A DNA stretch of 64,000 bases from Halobaculum saliterrae. GTDB lineage: Archaea > Halobacteriota > Halobacteria > Halobacteriales > Haloferacaceae. Every line of letters begins with the position of its first letter. Within the stretch, counting starts at the first letter, position 1. The stretch lies in contig NZ_WUUS01000010.1 of the NCBI RefSeq assembly GCF_009831625.1, positions 107,906 to 171,905 of the forward strand. The letters run 5' to 3'. A model generated the notes under the pieces. The model was not told the DNA's origin. It saw only the letters and a list, made by a program, of their open reading frames with translations, and did not search any database. Shown piece after piece: positions 15,913 through 24,973 of the stretch. A program made the translations under genes and the position numbers.

Positions 15913-17631
15913 ATGGACATCGCCATCGTCGGCCCGGACCCCGCCGCCGAGCCGATCCGGGGCGCCTTCGCCGACATCGAAGCGAACGTGATGGAGGTGA
16001 ATGCCGGCCTCCTGGACGGGTTCGACTTCGCCGTCGTCGTCGGTACCACCGGCGACGACGCGTTCCGCACCGCGACCCGGCTCGTCGACGACTGGGTCGC
16101 CGTCGAGATCGGCGGCGTCGGCGGCCGCGCGATCGAGGGACTCGACGCCGCGGTCACCGTCTTCTCCGCGGACACCGGCTGTTACGACTGCCTGCGCGAC
16201 CGCGTTCGCGCCAACGTCCCGACGACGGACACGACGCCACAGGGAACCCGAAGCGCCGTCCGCTTCGCGGGGGCCCTCGCGGGTCGACGCGCCATTCAAC
16301 ACCTCTCGGGAGACGGCGTGGCGGGGACCGTCACCGAGGTCGACGGTCCGGAGCGACGCTTCCTTCCCTCCCCCGGATGCGACTGCGGTGCCGCCTCGAC
16401 GGGGTTCGAGCTTCGAGCCCCCGAGGAGCCGGTCGGCCTCGACGACGCCGTCGACCGGATGGACCGGGCGGTCGACGACCGCCTCGGCGTCGTCACCGAG
16501 GTGGGGGAGCGCGAGTCGGTGCCGGCGCCGTACTACATCGCACGGACGACCGACACCGCCGCGTTCGCGGACACGCGCTGTGCGGAGTTCGGGGCCGGCG
16601 TCGCCGCCGACTGGGACGCCGCATACGCGAAGGCGATCGGCGAGGCGCTCGAACGGTACTGTGCCGGCACCTACCGCGCGTCGTCGTTCCGGTCGGCGCC
16701 GACGGCGGGCGTCGTCGATGCCGTCCCGGTGGACCGGTTCGTCCGCCCCGCCGACGCCGAGACGCCGGAATCGGACGACCACATCCCGTGGGTATCCGGG
16801 ATCGATCTGGCGAGTCGCGAGTCGGCGTCCCTCCCCGCGGAGTTCGTCGTGTTCCCGCCGCCCGAGGAGCGGTTCGCCCCGGCGATCACGACGGGGCTCG
16901 GGCTGGGGAACTCGACGGCCGAGGCGGTGCTGTCGGGGCTGTACGAGACCGTCGAGCGCGACGCGTCGATGCTGGCGTGGTACTCGACGTTCGAGCCGAT
17001 GGGCCTCGACGTCGACGACGAGGGGTTCGAGACGCTGCGCAAACGGGCGCGGGCCGAGGACCTCTCGGTGACCGCGCTGCTGCTCACACAGGACGTGGAC
17101 GTGCCCGTCGTCGGCGCCGCGGTCCACCGCGATGCCGAGACCGGTGAGTGGCCGCGGTTCGCGATGGGCTCTGCGGCGGACCTCGACGCCGCGGCCGCCG
17201 CCCGGAGCGCGCTCGCGGAGGCGCTGCAGAACTGGATGGAGCTGCGCGCGATGGGGCCCGAGCAGGCGAGCCGCGAGGAGGGCGCGATCGGCTCGTACGC
17301 CGACTTCCCCGAGCGCGTCCGGCAGTTCGTCTCCCCGGACGTGACGCTCCCCGCGGGGGACGTGACCGATGCCGACGCGGCGGAACTCGACGGCGTCGCC
17401 GAGGTCGAGGCGGTCGTGGACCGCCTCGCCGCCGCCGACCTCGACGCGTACGCCGCGCGCCTCACCACCCGCGACGTGGCCGCGCTCGGCTTCGAGGGCG
17501 TGCGCGTGCTCGTCCCCGAGGCGCAACCGCTGTTCACCGGCGAGCCGTTCTTCGGGGACAGACTGGAGTCGGTGTCGGCGTCAATGGGGTTCGAGCCGGA
17601 GCCGGATCGGGCATACCATCCGTTCCCGTAG
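15913..17631 (+). CDS. YcaO-domain ATP-dependent cyclodehydratase-like protein with fused E1-like N-terminus
   Basis: 572 residues. Residues 1-175 look like an E1/ocin-ThiF-like partner domain with four Cys able to form a zinc tetrathiolate (C90-x2-C93 and C156-x-C158). The YcaO part follows, with the ATP/Mg motifs AIGEALERYCAG, GLGLGNSTAEAVLSGLYETVERDA and ALAEALQNW. YcaO enzymes activate peptide backbone amides to make azolines or thioamides. The C-terminus ends HPFP, not the PxPxP tail of classic azoline-forming enzymes. No precursor-peptide gene is visible beside it, so the substrate may be a housekeeping protein or a distant peptide. A T-rich box (15883-15889) is 24 nt before the start. 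Confidence 0.85.
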   Translation: MDIAIVGPDPAAEPIRGAFADIEANVMEVNAGLLDGFDFAVVVGTTGDDAFRTATRLVDDWVAVEIGGVGGRAIEGLDAAVTVFSADTGCYDCLRDRVRANVPTTDTTPQGTRSAVRFAGALAGRRAIQHLSGDGVAGTVTEVDGPERRFLPSPGCDCGAASTGFELRAPEEPVGLDDAVDRMDRAVDDRLGVVTEVGERESVPAPYYIARTTDTAAFADTRCAEFGAGVAADWDAAYAKAIGEALERYCAGTYRASSFRSAPTAGVVDAVPVDRFVRPADAETPESDDHIPWVSGIDLASRESASLPAEFVVFPPPEERFAPAITTGLGLGNSTAEAVLSGLYETVERDASMLAWYSTFEPMGLDVDDEGFETLRKRARAEDLSVTALLLTQDVDVPVVGAAVHRDAETGEWPRFAMGSAADLDAAAAARSALAEALQNWMELRAMGPEQASREEGAIGSYADFPERVRQFVSPDVTLPAGDVTDADAAELDGVAEVEAVVDRLAAADLDAYAARLTTRDVAALGFEGVRVLVPEAQPLFTGEPFFGDRLESVSASMGFEPEPDRAYHPFP

Positions 17632-17704
17632 CGGGGGCGACGCGCCCCCGCCGACGGAACCCGGAGCGTTCTTGGCCGCCACCCCACACCGTTCACCCAC
17701 TCGA

Positions 17705-19231
17705 ATGCCCCGGTTCGTCCACTACTCCGACATCGAGAACGTCTACGACGACTCCGAGCGCGCGGGGCGCCTCGCCGGTCTGATCACCGAGCTCGACGGC
17801 CCCGACGCCGCCGTCGTCGGGTCGGGGGACAACACCTCACCGGGCGTCGCGGCGACGGTCTCGAGGGGGCGTCAGGCGGTCGACTTCTTCCGTGCGATCG
17901 GCACGGACGTGGAGACGTTCGGCAACCACGACTTCGACTTCGGCACCGACGCGACCCGCGCGATCGTCGCCGACTCCCCGCAGACGTGGGTGTCCGCGAA
18001 CGTCCGCGACGAGGCCGGCGAACCGTTCGGCGAGGCCGAGGGCGTCGTTCCGTGGACCGTCGAGCGCGTCGACGGCGCGCGCGTCGGCTTCCTCGGCGTC
18101 ACCGACCCGAGCACGGACTCCCTGAACCCCGCGGCCGCGGACATGACGTTCACCGACCCGTACGAGGCCGCCCGCGAGGCGGTCGCGGCGATGGACGCTG
18201 AAGTCGACGCCGACGCCGAAGCTGAAGGCGAGGGCGGAGGCGTCGACTACGTCGTCGCGGTCTCCCACCTCGGCGGCGGCGACGATGACCTCGCCCGCGT
18301 CGACGGGATCGACCTGGTCCTCGGCGGCCACATCCACAGCGAGCGCGCCGAGGAGGTCGACGGCGTGGTGTGCACCCGCCCGGGCGTCAACGGCGAGACG
18401 GTGCTTGAGGTTACGCTCGACGACGACGGCGCGAGCGTCACCCGCCACAGTCCCGAGAGCGCACCCGTCGATGATCACCTCGCGGACGCGCTGCGCGAGC
18501 GCATCGCCGCCGCGGGCCTCGACGAGCCCGTCGGCACCGTCGAGGAGCCGATCGTCCGCAGCGAGGAGACGGTCCACGGCGGGGAGTGCCGCCTCGGCAA
18601 CCTCGTCGCCGACGCCTATCGGTGGACAGCGGACGCCGACGTCGGGCTCCAGAACGCCGGCGGCCTCCGTCTGGGCCACGATCTGGCCGGCGAGGTGACG
18701 CTCGCGGACTTCCTGTCGGTGCTGCCGTTCGAGGAGCCGATCGTCGTCGTCGAGCTCACGGGGGCGGAGCTGCGCGCGGCGCTGTCGGAGATGTCGGCGG
18801 CGGTCGTCGACTTCGGCGAGGACGGCTGGTGGCACGGGCACCTCAGCGGCGCGAGGGTTGTCTGGGACGACGACCGCGAGGAGCTGATCGACGCGAACGT
18901 CGACGGCGAGCCGATCGACCCCGATCGACTGTATCGCGTCGCGACGCCGGAGTACCTCCTGCACTCGGACCACGAGTTCCCGACGATCGAGGAGCGACAC
19001 CGCGCCGGCGAGCACGGGATCCAACACGAGGTGCTGGCCGAGTACGTCCGCGAACACGGGATCGATCCCGCGATCGAGGGACGGATCGAACGCGTGTCCG
19101 GCGAGGCCGCCGCCGCCGCCATCGAGGCGGCCGACGGCGCGGCCACCGCGTCGCGGGACGGCTCGGAGTCGCGGGGCGACTCGACCGGCCCGGGCGACGC
19201 GTCCGCGTCCGGACGGGTCGACGACGAGTGA
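17705..19231 (+). CDS. 5'-nucleotidase / metallophosphatase (UshA-like), cytoplasmic
   Basis: 508 residues. An N-terminal calcineurin-like domain with VVGSGDNTSPG, FGNHDFDFG, VVAVSHLGG and GGHIHSE, then a 5'-nucleotidase C-terminal domain (GGECRLGNLVADAYRW, NAGGLRLG, VLPFEEPIVVVELTGAELRAAL, RLYRVATPEYLL). The first metal motif, usually D-x-H (NDIH), reads SDIENVY here, so one His ligand is replaced. There is no signal peptide, unlike most UshA homologues, so it acts in the cytoplasm. The low-complexity acidic tail after residue about 465 is probably disordered. Likely a nucleotide or cyclic-nucleotide phosphatase; the exact substrate is unknown. Confidence 0.85.
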   Translation: MPRFVHYSDIENVYDDSERAGRLAGLITELDGPDAAVVGSGDNTSPGVAATVSRGRQAVDFFRAIGTDVETFGNHDFDFGTDATRAIVADSPQTWVSANVRDEAGEPFGEAEGVVPWTVERVDGARVGFLGVTDPSTDSLNPAAADMTFTDPYEAAREAVAAMDAEVDADAEAEGEGGGVDYVVAVSHLGGGDDDLARVDGIDLVLGGHIHSERAEEVDGVVCTRPGVNGETVLEVTLDDDGASVTRHSPESAPVDDHLADALRERIAAAGLDEPVGTVEEPIVRSEETVHGGECRLGNLVADAYRWTADADVGLQNAGGLRLGHDLAGEVTLADFLSVLPFEEPIVVVELTGAELRAALSEMSAAVVDFGEDGWWHGHLSGARVVWDDDREELIDANVDGEPIDPDRLYRVATPEYLLHSDHEFPTIEERHRAGEHGIQHEVLAEYVREHGIDPAIEGRIERVSGEAAAAAIEAADGAATASRDGSESRGDSTGPGDASASGRVDDE

Positions 19232-19300
19232 CGACCGACCGCCCGTGACGACGGCGAGCCAAGAGGAAGTGTTTACACGCGTCGGCGCGTCCGGCCGACA

Positions 19301-19753
19301 ATGACGTTGGTCGTCGTACCGGTTCGATACCCGCTCTCGAAGCACTCCAGGGCGACGCTCTCGGAGGCGATCCGGATCGCCGACGAACGCGACGCCGAGT
19401 TGACGGTCCTCCACGTCGACCTCTATCAGGACGGCAAGGAGGTGACCCGGACACAGCTCAAGCGCGCGGTCGAACGCGAGTTCGACCGACTGCCCAGCGT
19501 CCGGTACGTCGTTCGCCGCGGCTTCCTCGTCGAGGAGACCATCCTCGACGAGGTCGCGGCCGAGGAGGCGGACGTGGTCGTCATCGGCGCAAAGCAGGCG
19601 AGCCGCTGGCGCCGAACGATCCGGAAACTGTTCTCGGACCCCGACATCGAGACGTTCCTGAAGGGGAAGCTCGATGCGACGGTCATCACCGTCCGCGCGA
19701 ACGGTCAGTCGACGGAGTTCGTGTCCACCGACGGCGGGCACGACGATCCGTGA
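19301..19753 (+). CDS. universal stress protein (UspA-like)
   Basis: 150 residues with a single Usp fold: VVVPVRYPLSKHS at the N-terminus, LTVLHVDL, then EEADVVVIGAKQASRWRRTIRKL and the last strand DATVITVRA. The G-2x-G-9x-G(S/T) ATP loop is not conserved (IGAKQASRW), so this copy is probably a non-ATP-binding type. Start supported by GTTTAC (19271-19276) 25 nt upstream. Its stop TGA overlaps the GTG start of birA, so the two genes are coupled. Function beyond stress or signal binding is unknown. Confidence 0.8.
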   Translation: MTLVVVPVRYPLSKHSRATLSEAIRIADERDAELTVLHVDLYQDGKEVTRTQLKRAVEREFDRLPSVRYVVRRGFLVEETILDEVAAEEADVVVIGAKQASRWRRTIRKLFSDPDIETFLKGKLDATVITVRANGQSTEFVSTDGGHDDP

Positions 19754-20811
19754 CGGGCGACACCGACGGCGGCGAGGGGGACGAGAGCGGCGGAGACAAC
19801 GGCGACGGGAGCGGAGCCGGCGTCCGAGACGCCGGCGTTCCCGCGTCCCGGCGTGAGATACTCGACGCCCTCGCGGACGGACCGGTGACCGGGCCGGCGC
19901 TGGCCGACCGGCTCGGCGTGTCGCGCGCGGCGGTGTGGAACCACGTCGAGGCGCTGCGCGAGGCCGGGGTCGCCGTGGAGAGCGGCGAGGACGGCTACGC
20001 CGTGACGGACGTGTCGGGCTACTCCGGAGAGGCGATCGCCTACGGGCTCGACGCGCCGTTCGACGTGGACTACCACGACAGCGTCGGCTCGACGAACGAC
20101 CGGGCGCGCGAACTCGCCGCGACCGGCGCGCGCGACGTGGTGGTCGTCGCCGACGAGCAGACCGCCTCGCGCGGACGACTCGACCGCGAATGGGTCTCGC
20201 CGCCGGGCGGCGTCTGGCTGTCGGTCGTCCTCCGTCCGGAGGCGCCGCCGGCCCACGCCCCCGCGTACACGCTCGCGATGGCCGTGGCGGTGGCGCGCGC
20301 GTGTCGCGAGACCGGAGTCGACGCGCGGATCAAATGGCCCAACGACGTGCTCGTCGGCGACAGCCGGGAGACCGAGACGGAGCCGGCCGAGCGCGGCGGC
20401 CGGAAGCTGTGTGGCATCCTCACCGAGATGGAGGGGGAGGCCGACCGCGTCTCCTGGCTCGTCGTCGGCGTCGGCCTCAACGCGAACGTCGACCCCGCCG
20501 ACCTGCCGGCGTCGGCCGATGCGACGAGTCTGCTCGCCGAGCGCGGCGAGCCGGTCGACCGGCGCGTGCTCGTCCAGCGGATCCTCGAGGAGTTCGACGC
20601 GCTCACGGACGACCTCCGCGGGGCCGTCGACGCGTGGGAGGAGTACGCGGACACCGTGGGTCGGCGCGTCCGTGTCGATACCCCCGGCGGCGTCGTCGAG
20701 GGCGACGCCGTCGGGATCGAGTTCCCCGGCGCGCTCGTGGTCGACACGGGAGCGGAGACCGTCCGGGTGACGGCGGGCGACTGCGAACACCTGCGCCCCG
20801 TCGACCGTTGA
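19750..20811 (+). CDS. birA: biotin--[biotin carboxyl-carrier protein] ligase with repressor HTH (BirA)
   Basis: 353 residues. After a disordered Gly/Asp-rich start, residues about 33-80 form a winged helix (LADRLGVSRAAVWNHVEALREAG). The ligase domain follows with STNDRARELA, the biotinyl-AMP loop ASRGRLDREW, KWPNDVLVG, KLCGILTEM and VVGVGLNANV, and a C-terminal SH3-like cap. It biotinylates carboxylase subunits and can also act as a biotin-responsive repressor. It starts with a GTG overlapping the stop of the stress protein gene (GTGA), so it is translated from the same mRNA. Confidence 0.93.
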   Translation: MTGDTDGGEGDESGGDNGDGSGAGVRDAGVPASRREILDALADGPVTGPALADRLGVSRAAVWNHVEALREAGVAVESGEDGYAVTDVSGYSGEAIAYGLDAPFDVDYHDSVGSTNDRARELAATGARDVVVVADEQTASRGRLDREWVSPPGGVWLSVVLRPEAPPAHAPAYTLAMAVAVARACRETGVDARIKWPNDVLVGDSRETETEPAERGGRKLCGILTEMEGEADRVSWLVVGVGLNANVDPADLPASADATSLLAERGEPVDRRVLVQRILEEFDALTDDLRGAVDAWEEYADTVGRRVRVDTPGGVVEGDAVGIEFPGALVVDTGAETVRVTAGDCEHLRPVDR

Positions 20812-20870
20812 TCGGCCGCTGACGACGGCTGATCGCTGTCCATCGGTCGCCGACACGGACGATACCCGCT

Positions 20871-20885
20871 GGCCGGCCGGTTTTT
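20871..20885 (+). terminator. possible terminator after birA
   Basis: A GC-rich self-complementary GGCCGGCC followed by GGTTTTT lies 60-74 nt after the birA stop, between convergent genes. T-runs after GC-rich DNA are the usual archaeal stop signal. No stable loop is obvious. Confidence 0.35.
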
Positions 20886-20891
20886 CGATCC

Positions 20892-21338
20892 CTACGTCGC
20901 GTCCCCGACCCGCACGGTGAGTACCGGGACGGTCGACGACCGGACGACCGTTTCGGCGACGCTCCCGAGCAGGAGCCGGTCGATCCCCCCGCGACCGTGC
21001 GTCCCCATCACGATCAGATCACAGTCGTTGTCCTCGGCGTAGCGGACGATCTCCCGACTCGGCGAGCCGTCGATCACCGCCGTCTCCACGGGTACGTCGT
21101 AATCGTCGCCGAGCCCCTCCACCAGCGAGACGGCGTCCTCGGCGTCGCCCCGAAGCATCTCGTCTATCCCCTCCCAACTCGACTCCATCGGCATCCCCGC
21201 GTACGACGCCGAGTTGACGACGTACAGCGCGTGGACGGTGGCCCCGTGCTGGACCGCGAGGTCGACGGCGTGGCGTACCGCGCGCTCGACACCGTCGGAG
21301 CCGTCGGTCGGGACGAGGATCCGGTCGTACATCCCCAT
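20892..21338 (-). CDS. universal stress protein (ATP-binding type)
   Basis: 148 residues. Starts MGMYDRILVPTDGSDGVERA and ends with the Usp ATP-binding loop G-T-H-G-R-G-G-x7-G-S (MGTHGRGGIDRLLLGSVAE), then VVRSSTVPVLTVR. This is the canonical nucleotide-binding Usp type, unlike the copy at 19301-19753. It is cytoplasmic and probably dimeric. It is convergent with birA and followed upstream by a 221-bp gap with no gene that I can see. Confidence 0.88.
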   Translation of the reverse strand: MGMYDRILVPTDGSDGVERAVRHAVDLAVQHGATVHALYVVNSASYAGMPMESSWEGIDEMLRGDAEDAVSLVEGLGDDYDVPVETAVIDGSPSREIVRYAEDNDCDLIVMGTHGRGGIDRLLLGSVAETVVRSSTVPVLTVRVGDAT

Positions 21339-21559
21339 GGGAAGGTCTGTCGAACCCTGACGGCGTGGCGGCATTAATCTTCCCACGAACCGCCCGCCGT
21401 CTCTCGGATCCGGGTTTCGATTCGTAACGGATCGGCGCGGCGCACGGAACGGCGAGCCGGCCGGACGCGCCGTGCCGACGAGCCGACGGCTCACGGGCGG
21501 CGCGGAACAGTGAGAAGTGGGTGTCGGACCGGCGTCCGATCCGGCGGGAACGGGGCCGG

Positions 21560-21826
21560 CTACAGGCGGCCGACTTCCTCGACACTCACGCTCTCGACGC
21601 CATCCACGCCGGAGAACGCCTCCTCGACGGCCTCGGTGCCGCCGGCGTCGTCGGGGACGACGACCATCGGCAGGAGGGCGACGAGGCCGAACGCGACGTC
21701 GTCGCGGTCGACGTTGCGGATCTCCGCGCCCTGCGGAAGCGACTCCTCCAGCTTCTGCTGGAGCTCGTCGAGGTCGATGTCGGGGCTCTGCGGCATGACC
21801 TTCATCTTCGCGGCGACCTTCCCCAT
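21560..21826 (-). CDS. ef1b: translation elongation factor aEF-1 beta
   Basis: 88 residues, the standard archaeal length. Motifs: [21 protein letters not shown] at the N-terminus, [22 protein letters not shown] in the core, ending [12 protein letters not shown]. It is the guanine-nucleotide exchange factor for aEF-1 alpha. It starts 2 nt after the stop of the upstream zinc finger gene, so the two form an operon; the same pair is found in Haloferax (HVO_2753 beside the EF-1 beta gene, from memory). Confidence 0.95.
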   Translation of the reverse strand: MGKVAAKMKVMPQSPDIDLDELQQKLEESLPQGAEIRNVDRDDVAFGLVALLPMVVVPDDAGGTEAVEEAFSGVDGVESVSVEEVGRL

Positions 21827-21828
21827 GG

Positions 21829-22014
21829 TCAGGGCCCCCGGAAGCCGCAGTCGGGACACTCGTAGAGGTTGCTCTGCTTGCGGCACTTCGCGCAGCGGCT
21901 GATCTGCGTGCCACAGTCGGGGCATTTGAACGTCGCCGCGGCCGTCCCCGCGACGTTGATGCCACAGGAGACGCAGCGTCGCTCGGAACGCTGCTCGGAC
22001 TCTGACTGGCTCAT
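21829..22014 (-). CDS. HVO_2753-family small zinc finger protein
   Basis: 61 residues with four CxxC-type knuckles: CVSCG, CPDCG, CAKC and CPDCG. This is the pattern of the haloarchaeal zinc micro-protein HVO_2753, whose structure shows two zinc sites (known, from memory). It resembles eukaryotic-like ribosome or translation-associated ribbons. It shares a transcript with aEF-1 beta, which suggests a translation-related role. TATA-like TTAAAA (minus strand, 22038-22043) lies 24 nt before the ATG. Confidence 0.88.
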   Translation of the reverse strand: MSQSESEQRSERRCVSCGINVAGTAAATFKCPDCGTQISRCAKCRKQSNLYECPDCGFRGP

Positions 22015-22119
22015 ACGGGTAGTGACCGGCGCGCGGGTTTTAACGGTTGTCTTTCAGACGGCCCCGACCCCACGCCCCGCCCCGAGTTCGTGCGAATCGG
22101 TGTCGTGTGACGGGACGGA

Positions 22120-23349
22120 TCACGCGATCACGAGCGGCCCGAGCAACACGCCCATCAGGTGCACCCGCCGACAGCCGAGCCGGACGGGGACGAACCCGAC
22201 CGCGGCCGCCGCGAGACACACGACCAGCCCGAGCACGCCGGCGAACGCGACCGACAGCAGCGCCAGTCCCGCCAACACCGCCGCGACCAACTGCGCGTGT
22301 GGGAGCCCGCCGACGACGCGGAGCGCGGCGTCGCCGAGCAGCACCACCGCGACGGCCCCGACCGCGCCGGCGATCACCACCGCCGAGAGCAGCGGCGGGA
22401 GCGCGGCCGGGACGCCGGCGTCGTCCAGGGCGACGAGCACGCCCGAGCGCGCCGCGTCGAACGACCAGTAGGCGAACAGCGCGAACACCGCCGTCGCCGT
22501 GTTCGCGCCGCTGGTCGCGACGACGTACTCGCGGGTCGGGTCGCGACCGGCAGTCGCGGGGAGTGCCAGCACGGCCGCAACGCCTGCGGACACCCCCGGA
22601 AGATAGCCGACCGCGGCGCCGCCGCCCGCACCGGCCGCGGCGGCACCCGTCAACTCGCGGCCGGACAGCCCCAGCCGGGCGTCTCCCTGCGGCGGGACGC
22701 CGGCGCCGCCGAGCGCGTCGACGAGGACGGGAACGCCGAACAGCCCGGCGAACAGCGGGGCGAGGATCCCGCCGGTCGACACCACGGGGTCCGTCGGCGC
22801 GTCGAGCGCGACGAGTCCCAGCGCCGTCGCAAGCGCGAACGAGACCGCGCCGGCGAGCCGGCGCCGATTGGTCGACTCGGTGAGCACGAGCGACAGCGCC
22901 ACCCCGGCGAGGAGGACCGGCAGCCACTCACGTAGGTGTGGGTACGTGACGCGCATCCCCGCGGTGACGACGACTGCGACGGGGAGCGCGATCGCGAGCG
23001 CCAACCCCGACCCGATCGCCGAGAGCCGCATCGCCTCGCGGCCGCGACCCTCCGCGACGAGCGTGTGTCCCGGGAGCGCCGCGGCCGCCATCGCCGCGTC
23101 GGTGACGCCGAGCGCGAGCGACGGCACCACGTCGAGGAAGGTGTGGACGACGCCGGCGGCCACCATCGCACAGCCGAGCGGGAGCGGCGGGGCGTCGAGC
23201 GCCGGCGCCGCGGCCGCGAGCAGGAACGCGAAGTTGTTCGCGTGCAGCCCGGGGACCAGTCCGCTGCAACAGCCGAGCGCGCACCCGGCGAGCGTGTACG
23301 CGAGCAGGGCGGTTCCCACGGACGGGGCGACGGCGGGAAACGACAACAC
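22120..23349 (-). CDS. TctA-like (DUF112) membrane permease
   Basis: 409 residues from a GTG start, nearly all hydrophobic with about 10-12 predicted spans. GCCSGLVPGLHANNFAFLLA near the N-terminus and a similar GAGGGAAVGYLPGVSAGVAA in the second half are the inverted-repeat pore motifs of the TctA / tripartite tricarboxylate permease family. No TctB or periplasmic TctC gene is nearby, as is usual for archaeal stand-alone members, so the substrate is unknown. It lies downstream of the stalk protein genes on the same strand, with a 196-bp gap that suggests its own promoter. Confidence 0.8.
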   Translation of the reverse strand: MLSFPAVAPSVGTALLAYTLAGCALGCCSGLVPGLHANNFAFLLAAAAPALDAPPLPLGCAMVAAGVVHTFLDVVPSLALGVTDAAMAAAALPGHTLVAEGRGREAMRLSAIGSGLALAIALPVAVVVTAGMRVTYPHLREWLPVLLAGVALSLVLTESTNRRRLAGAVSFALATALGLVALDAPTDPVVSTGGILAPLFAGLFGVPVLVDALGGAGVPPQGDARLGLSGRELTGAAAAGAGGGAAVGYLPGVSAGVAAVLALPATAGRDPTREYVVATSGANTATAVFALFAYWSFDAARSGVLVALDDAGVPAALPPLLSAVVIAGAVGAVAVVLLGDAALRVVGGLPHAQLVAAVLAGLALLSVAFAGVLGLVVCLAAAAVGFVPVRLGCRRVHLMGVLLGPLVIA

Positions 23350-23545
23350 CGGGGAGGAGTGCGCCCGTCATCGCGTTTCAACGCTCGGACCGCGGCGGAC
23401 GTTCGGGTCGAGAAGGCACAGGACGTCGGGCCGAGGAACCGCCTCGTCGGGTACCGGTCACAGGGACGGCGCGGTCGCTGCCGGTCGGGGTCAAAAGAAG
23501 TGTGGTCTCGTCGAGTCGATCGAGACGAGGTGAGCGTCGCCGGCG

Positions 23546-23896
23546 TCAGCCGAAGAGCTCGCCCAGGCCCTCGCCCGAGTCGCCCTCGTCGTCGTCGTCA
23601 TCGTCGGCGGCCGCCTCGTCGGCGGCCTCCTCCTCGTCGGCCTCGTCGTCGCCGTCGTCGGCCTCCGCCTCGTCGGCGGAACCGCCGGCGGCGGCGCCAG
23701 CGGCGCCCGCGGCGGGCGCGGCGGCGGCCGTGTCGATGGCCTCCTCGATGTCGACGTCCTCCAGCGCGGCCACGAGGGCCTTCACGCGGGATTCCTCGAC
23801 GTCGACGCCGGCGGCTTCGAGCACCGCCGTGACGTTGTCCTCGTTGATCTCCTCGTCCGTCTCGTTCAGGATGAGTGCAGCGTAAACGTATTCCAT
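23546..23896 (-). CDS. rpl12: 50S ribosomal protein L12 (stalk protein P1)
   Basis: 116 residues. The N-terminal dimerisation domain ([20 protein letters not shown]) is followed by an Ala/Gly hinge and a very acidic tail ending GLGELFG. The same ending is seen in L10 (GLGEMFG) and recruits elongation factors to the ribosomal stalk. It is the last gene of rpl1-rpl10-rpl12, 18 nt after rpl10. Confidence 0.96.
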   Translation of the reverse strand: MEYVYAALILNETDEEINEDNVTAVLEAAGVDVEESRVKALVAALEDVDIEEAIDTAAAAPAAGAAGAAAGGSADEAEADDGDDEADEEEAADEAAADDDDDDEGDSGEGLGELFG

Positions 23897-23914
23897 GGTC
23901 CTGTGTAGTGTGTC

Positions 23915-24973
23915 TTATCCGAACATCTCGCCGAGGCCCTCCGCTCCGTCGCCGTCGTCGTCATCGTCGTCGGCGTCGTCGGGCTCGGCTTCCGTGTTCT
24001 CGTCGTCGCTCGATTCGTCCGTCTCCTCCTCGGCATCGGCGTCGGCCTCGGCGGCCGGCTCCGCCGCGGGCGCCTCGACGCCGCGGAGCTCCTCGGGGAG
24101 CGCCTCGTCGTCGTCGATGGCGGCCGCGAGCGAGCGCAGCTGCGCGTCCGCGCGGGACACGAGGTCGGGGAGCAGATCCTCGTCCTCGATGGCGGCGAAC
24201 AGGCCGACGGCCTTCGCGTCGCCGGCGGCCTTGCCGAGCAGGGTGCCCGCGGTGCGGGCGGTCGGGTAGGCGGCGTTGACCGAGAGGTTACGCGCCGCCG
24301 CCGCGGCGGACTCGACGTCCGCGCGGTACTCGTCCACGTCGATGGCGAGCTCCTCGGGCTCGAACAGGACGCCGTCGGCGAAGACGGCGCGCAGGTCCAG
24401 CCCGACCTCCTTCGGCTCGATGCCGAGCTCGCCGAGCACGTTCGCGAGGTCGTTCGAGACCTCCTCGCCGGCGTCCAGCACGTGCGAGTCGGACATGACC
24501 TTGATCGACCCGCCGTCGATCCGGGCGTCCGCGCCGACCTGCTGCAGCTCGCCGACGAACGGGCCGGGGTCGACCCCCGTGTCACCCTCCGGGATGACGA
24601 TGTCGTTCGGGGCGACCTCGCCCGCGCCGATGGGCGCGGAGGTCTTCGACGCCTCGAGCTGCTTGAACAGCCCGAAGGGATTGTCGTTCGTCCCGATGAG
24701 GCCGACGTGACCCGAGACGAACTGCCCCAGGTCCTCGGCGCCCTCGTTCACCTCGTCGAGCGCGCGCTCGATGAGGGTGTTCCGGGACATCCGCAGTTCG
24801 GCCTGCCCGTGCAGGTCGCGGCGCATGTCCTGAAGCTGACGGCTCGGGATGCCCGTGAGGTCGACGATGCCGACCGCGTCGTAGGAGTCGACGAACGCTG
24901 TCAGCTCGGCGACCTCCTCGCGCTTCCACTCGGGGATGGTGTCGGTCTTGCGTTCCCCTGCGGAACTGCTCAT
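23915..24973 (-). CDS. rpl10: 50S ribosomal protein L10 (P0)
   Basis: 352 residues: an N-terminal rRNA-binding L10 domain ([33 protein letters not shown]), an inserted domain typical of archaeal P0, helical spines that bind L12 dimers, and an acidic tail ending GLGEMFG. Its ATG overlaps the rpl1 stop by 4 nt (ATGA), so translation is coupled. Confidence 0.96.
   Translation of the reverse strand: MSSSAGERKTDTIPEWKREEVAELTAFVDSYDAVGIVDLTGIPSRQLQDMRRDLHGQAELRMSRNTLIERALDEVNEGAEDLGQFVSGHVGLIGTNDNPFGLFKQLEASKTSAPIGAGEVAPNDIVIPEGDTGVDPGPFVGELQQVGADARIDGGSIKVMSDSHVLDAGEEVSNDLANVLGELGIEPKEVGLDLRAVFADGVLFEPEELAIDVDEYRADVESAAAAARNLSVNAAYPTARTAGTLLGKAAGDAKAVGLFAAIEDEDLLPDLVSRADAQLRSLAAAIDDDEALPEELRGVEAPAAEPAAEADADAEEETDESSDDENTEAEPDDADDDDDDGDGAEGLGEMFG

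Noticed and set aside
14941..17526. Very long open frame on the minus strand opposite tbsP and the YcaO gene
   Set aside because: GC-rich haloarchaeal genes create open antisense frames; the composition (Arg/Gly/Val-rich, no acidic bias, no domain) and the clear plus-strand genes show it is a shadow.
21524..21539. TCGGAC-CGGC-GTCCGA hairpin 20 bp after the aEF-1 beta stop
   Set aside because: A 6-bp GC-rich stem is expected by chance in this DNA and no T-run follows, so I do not call it a terminator.
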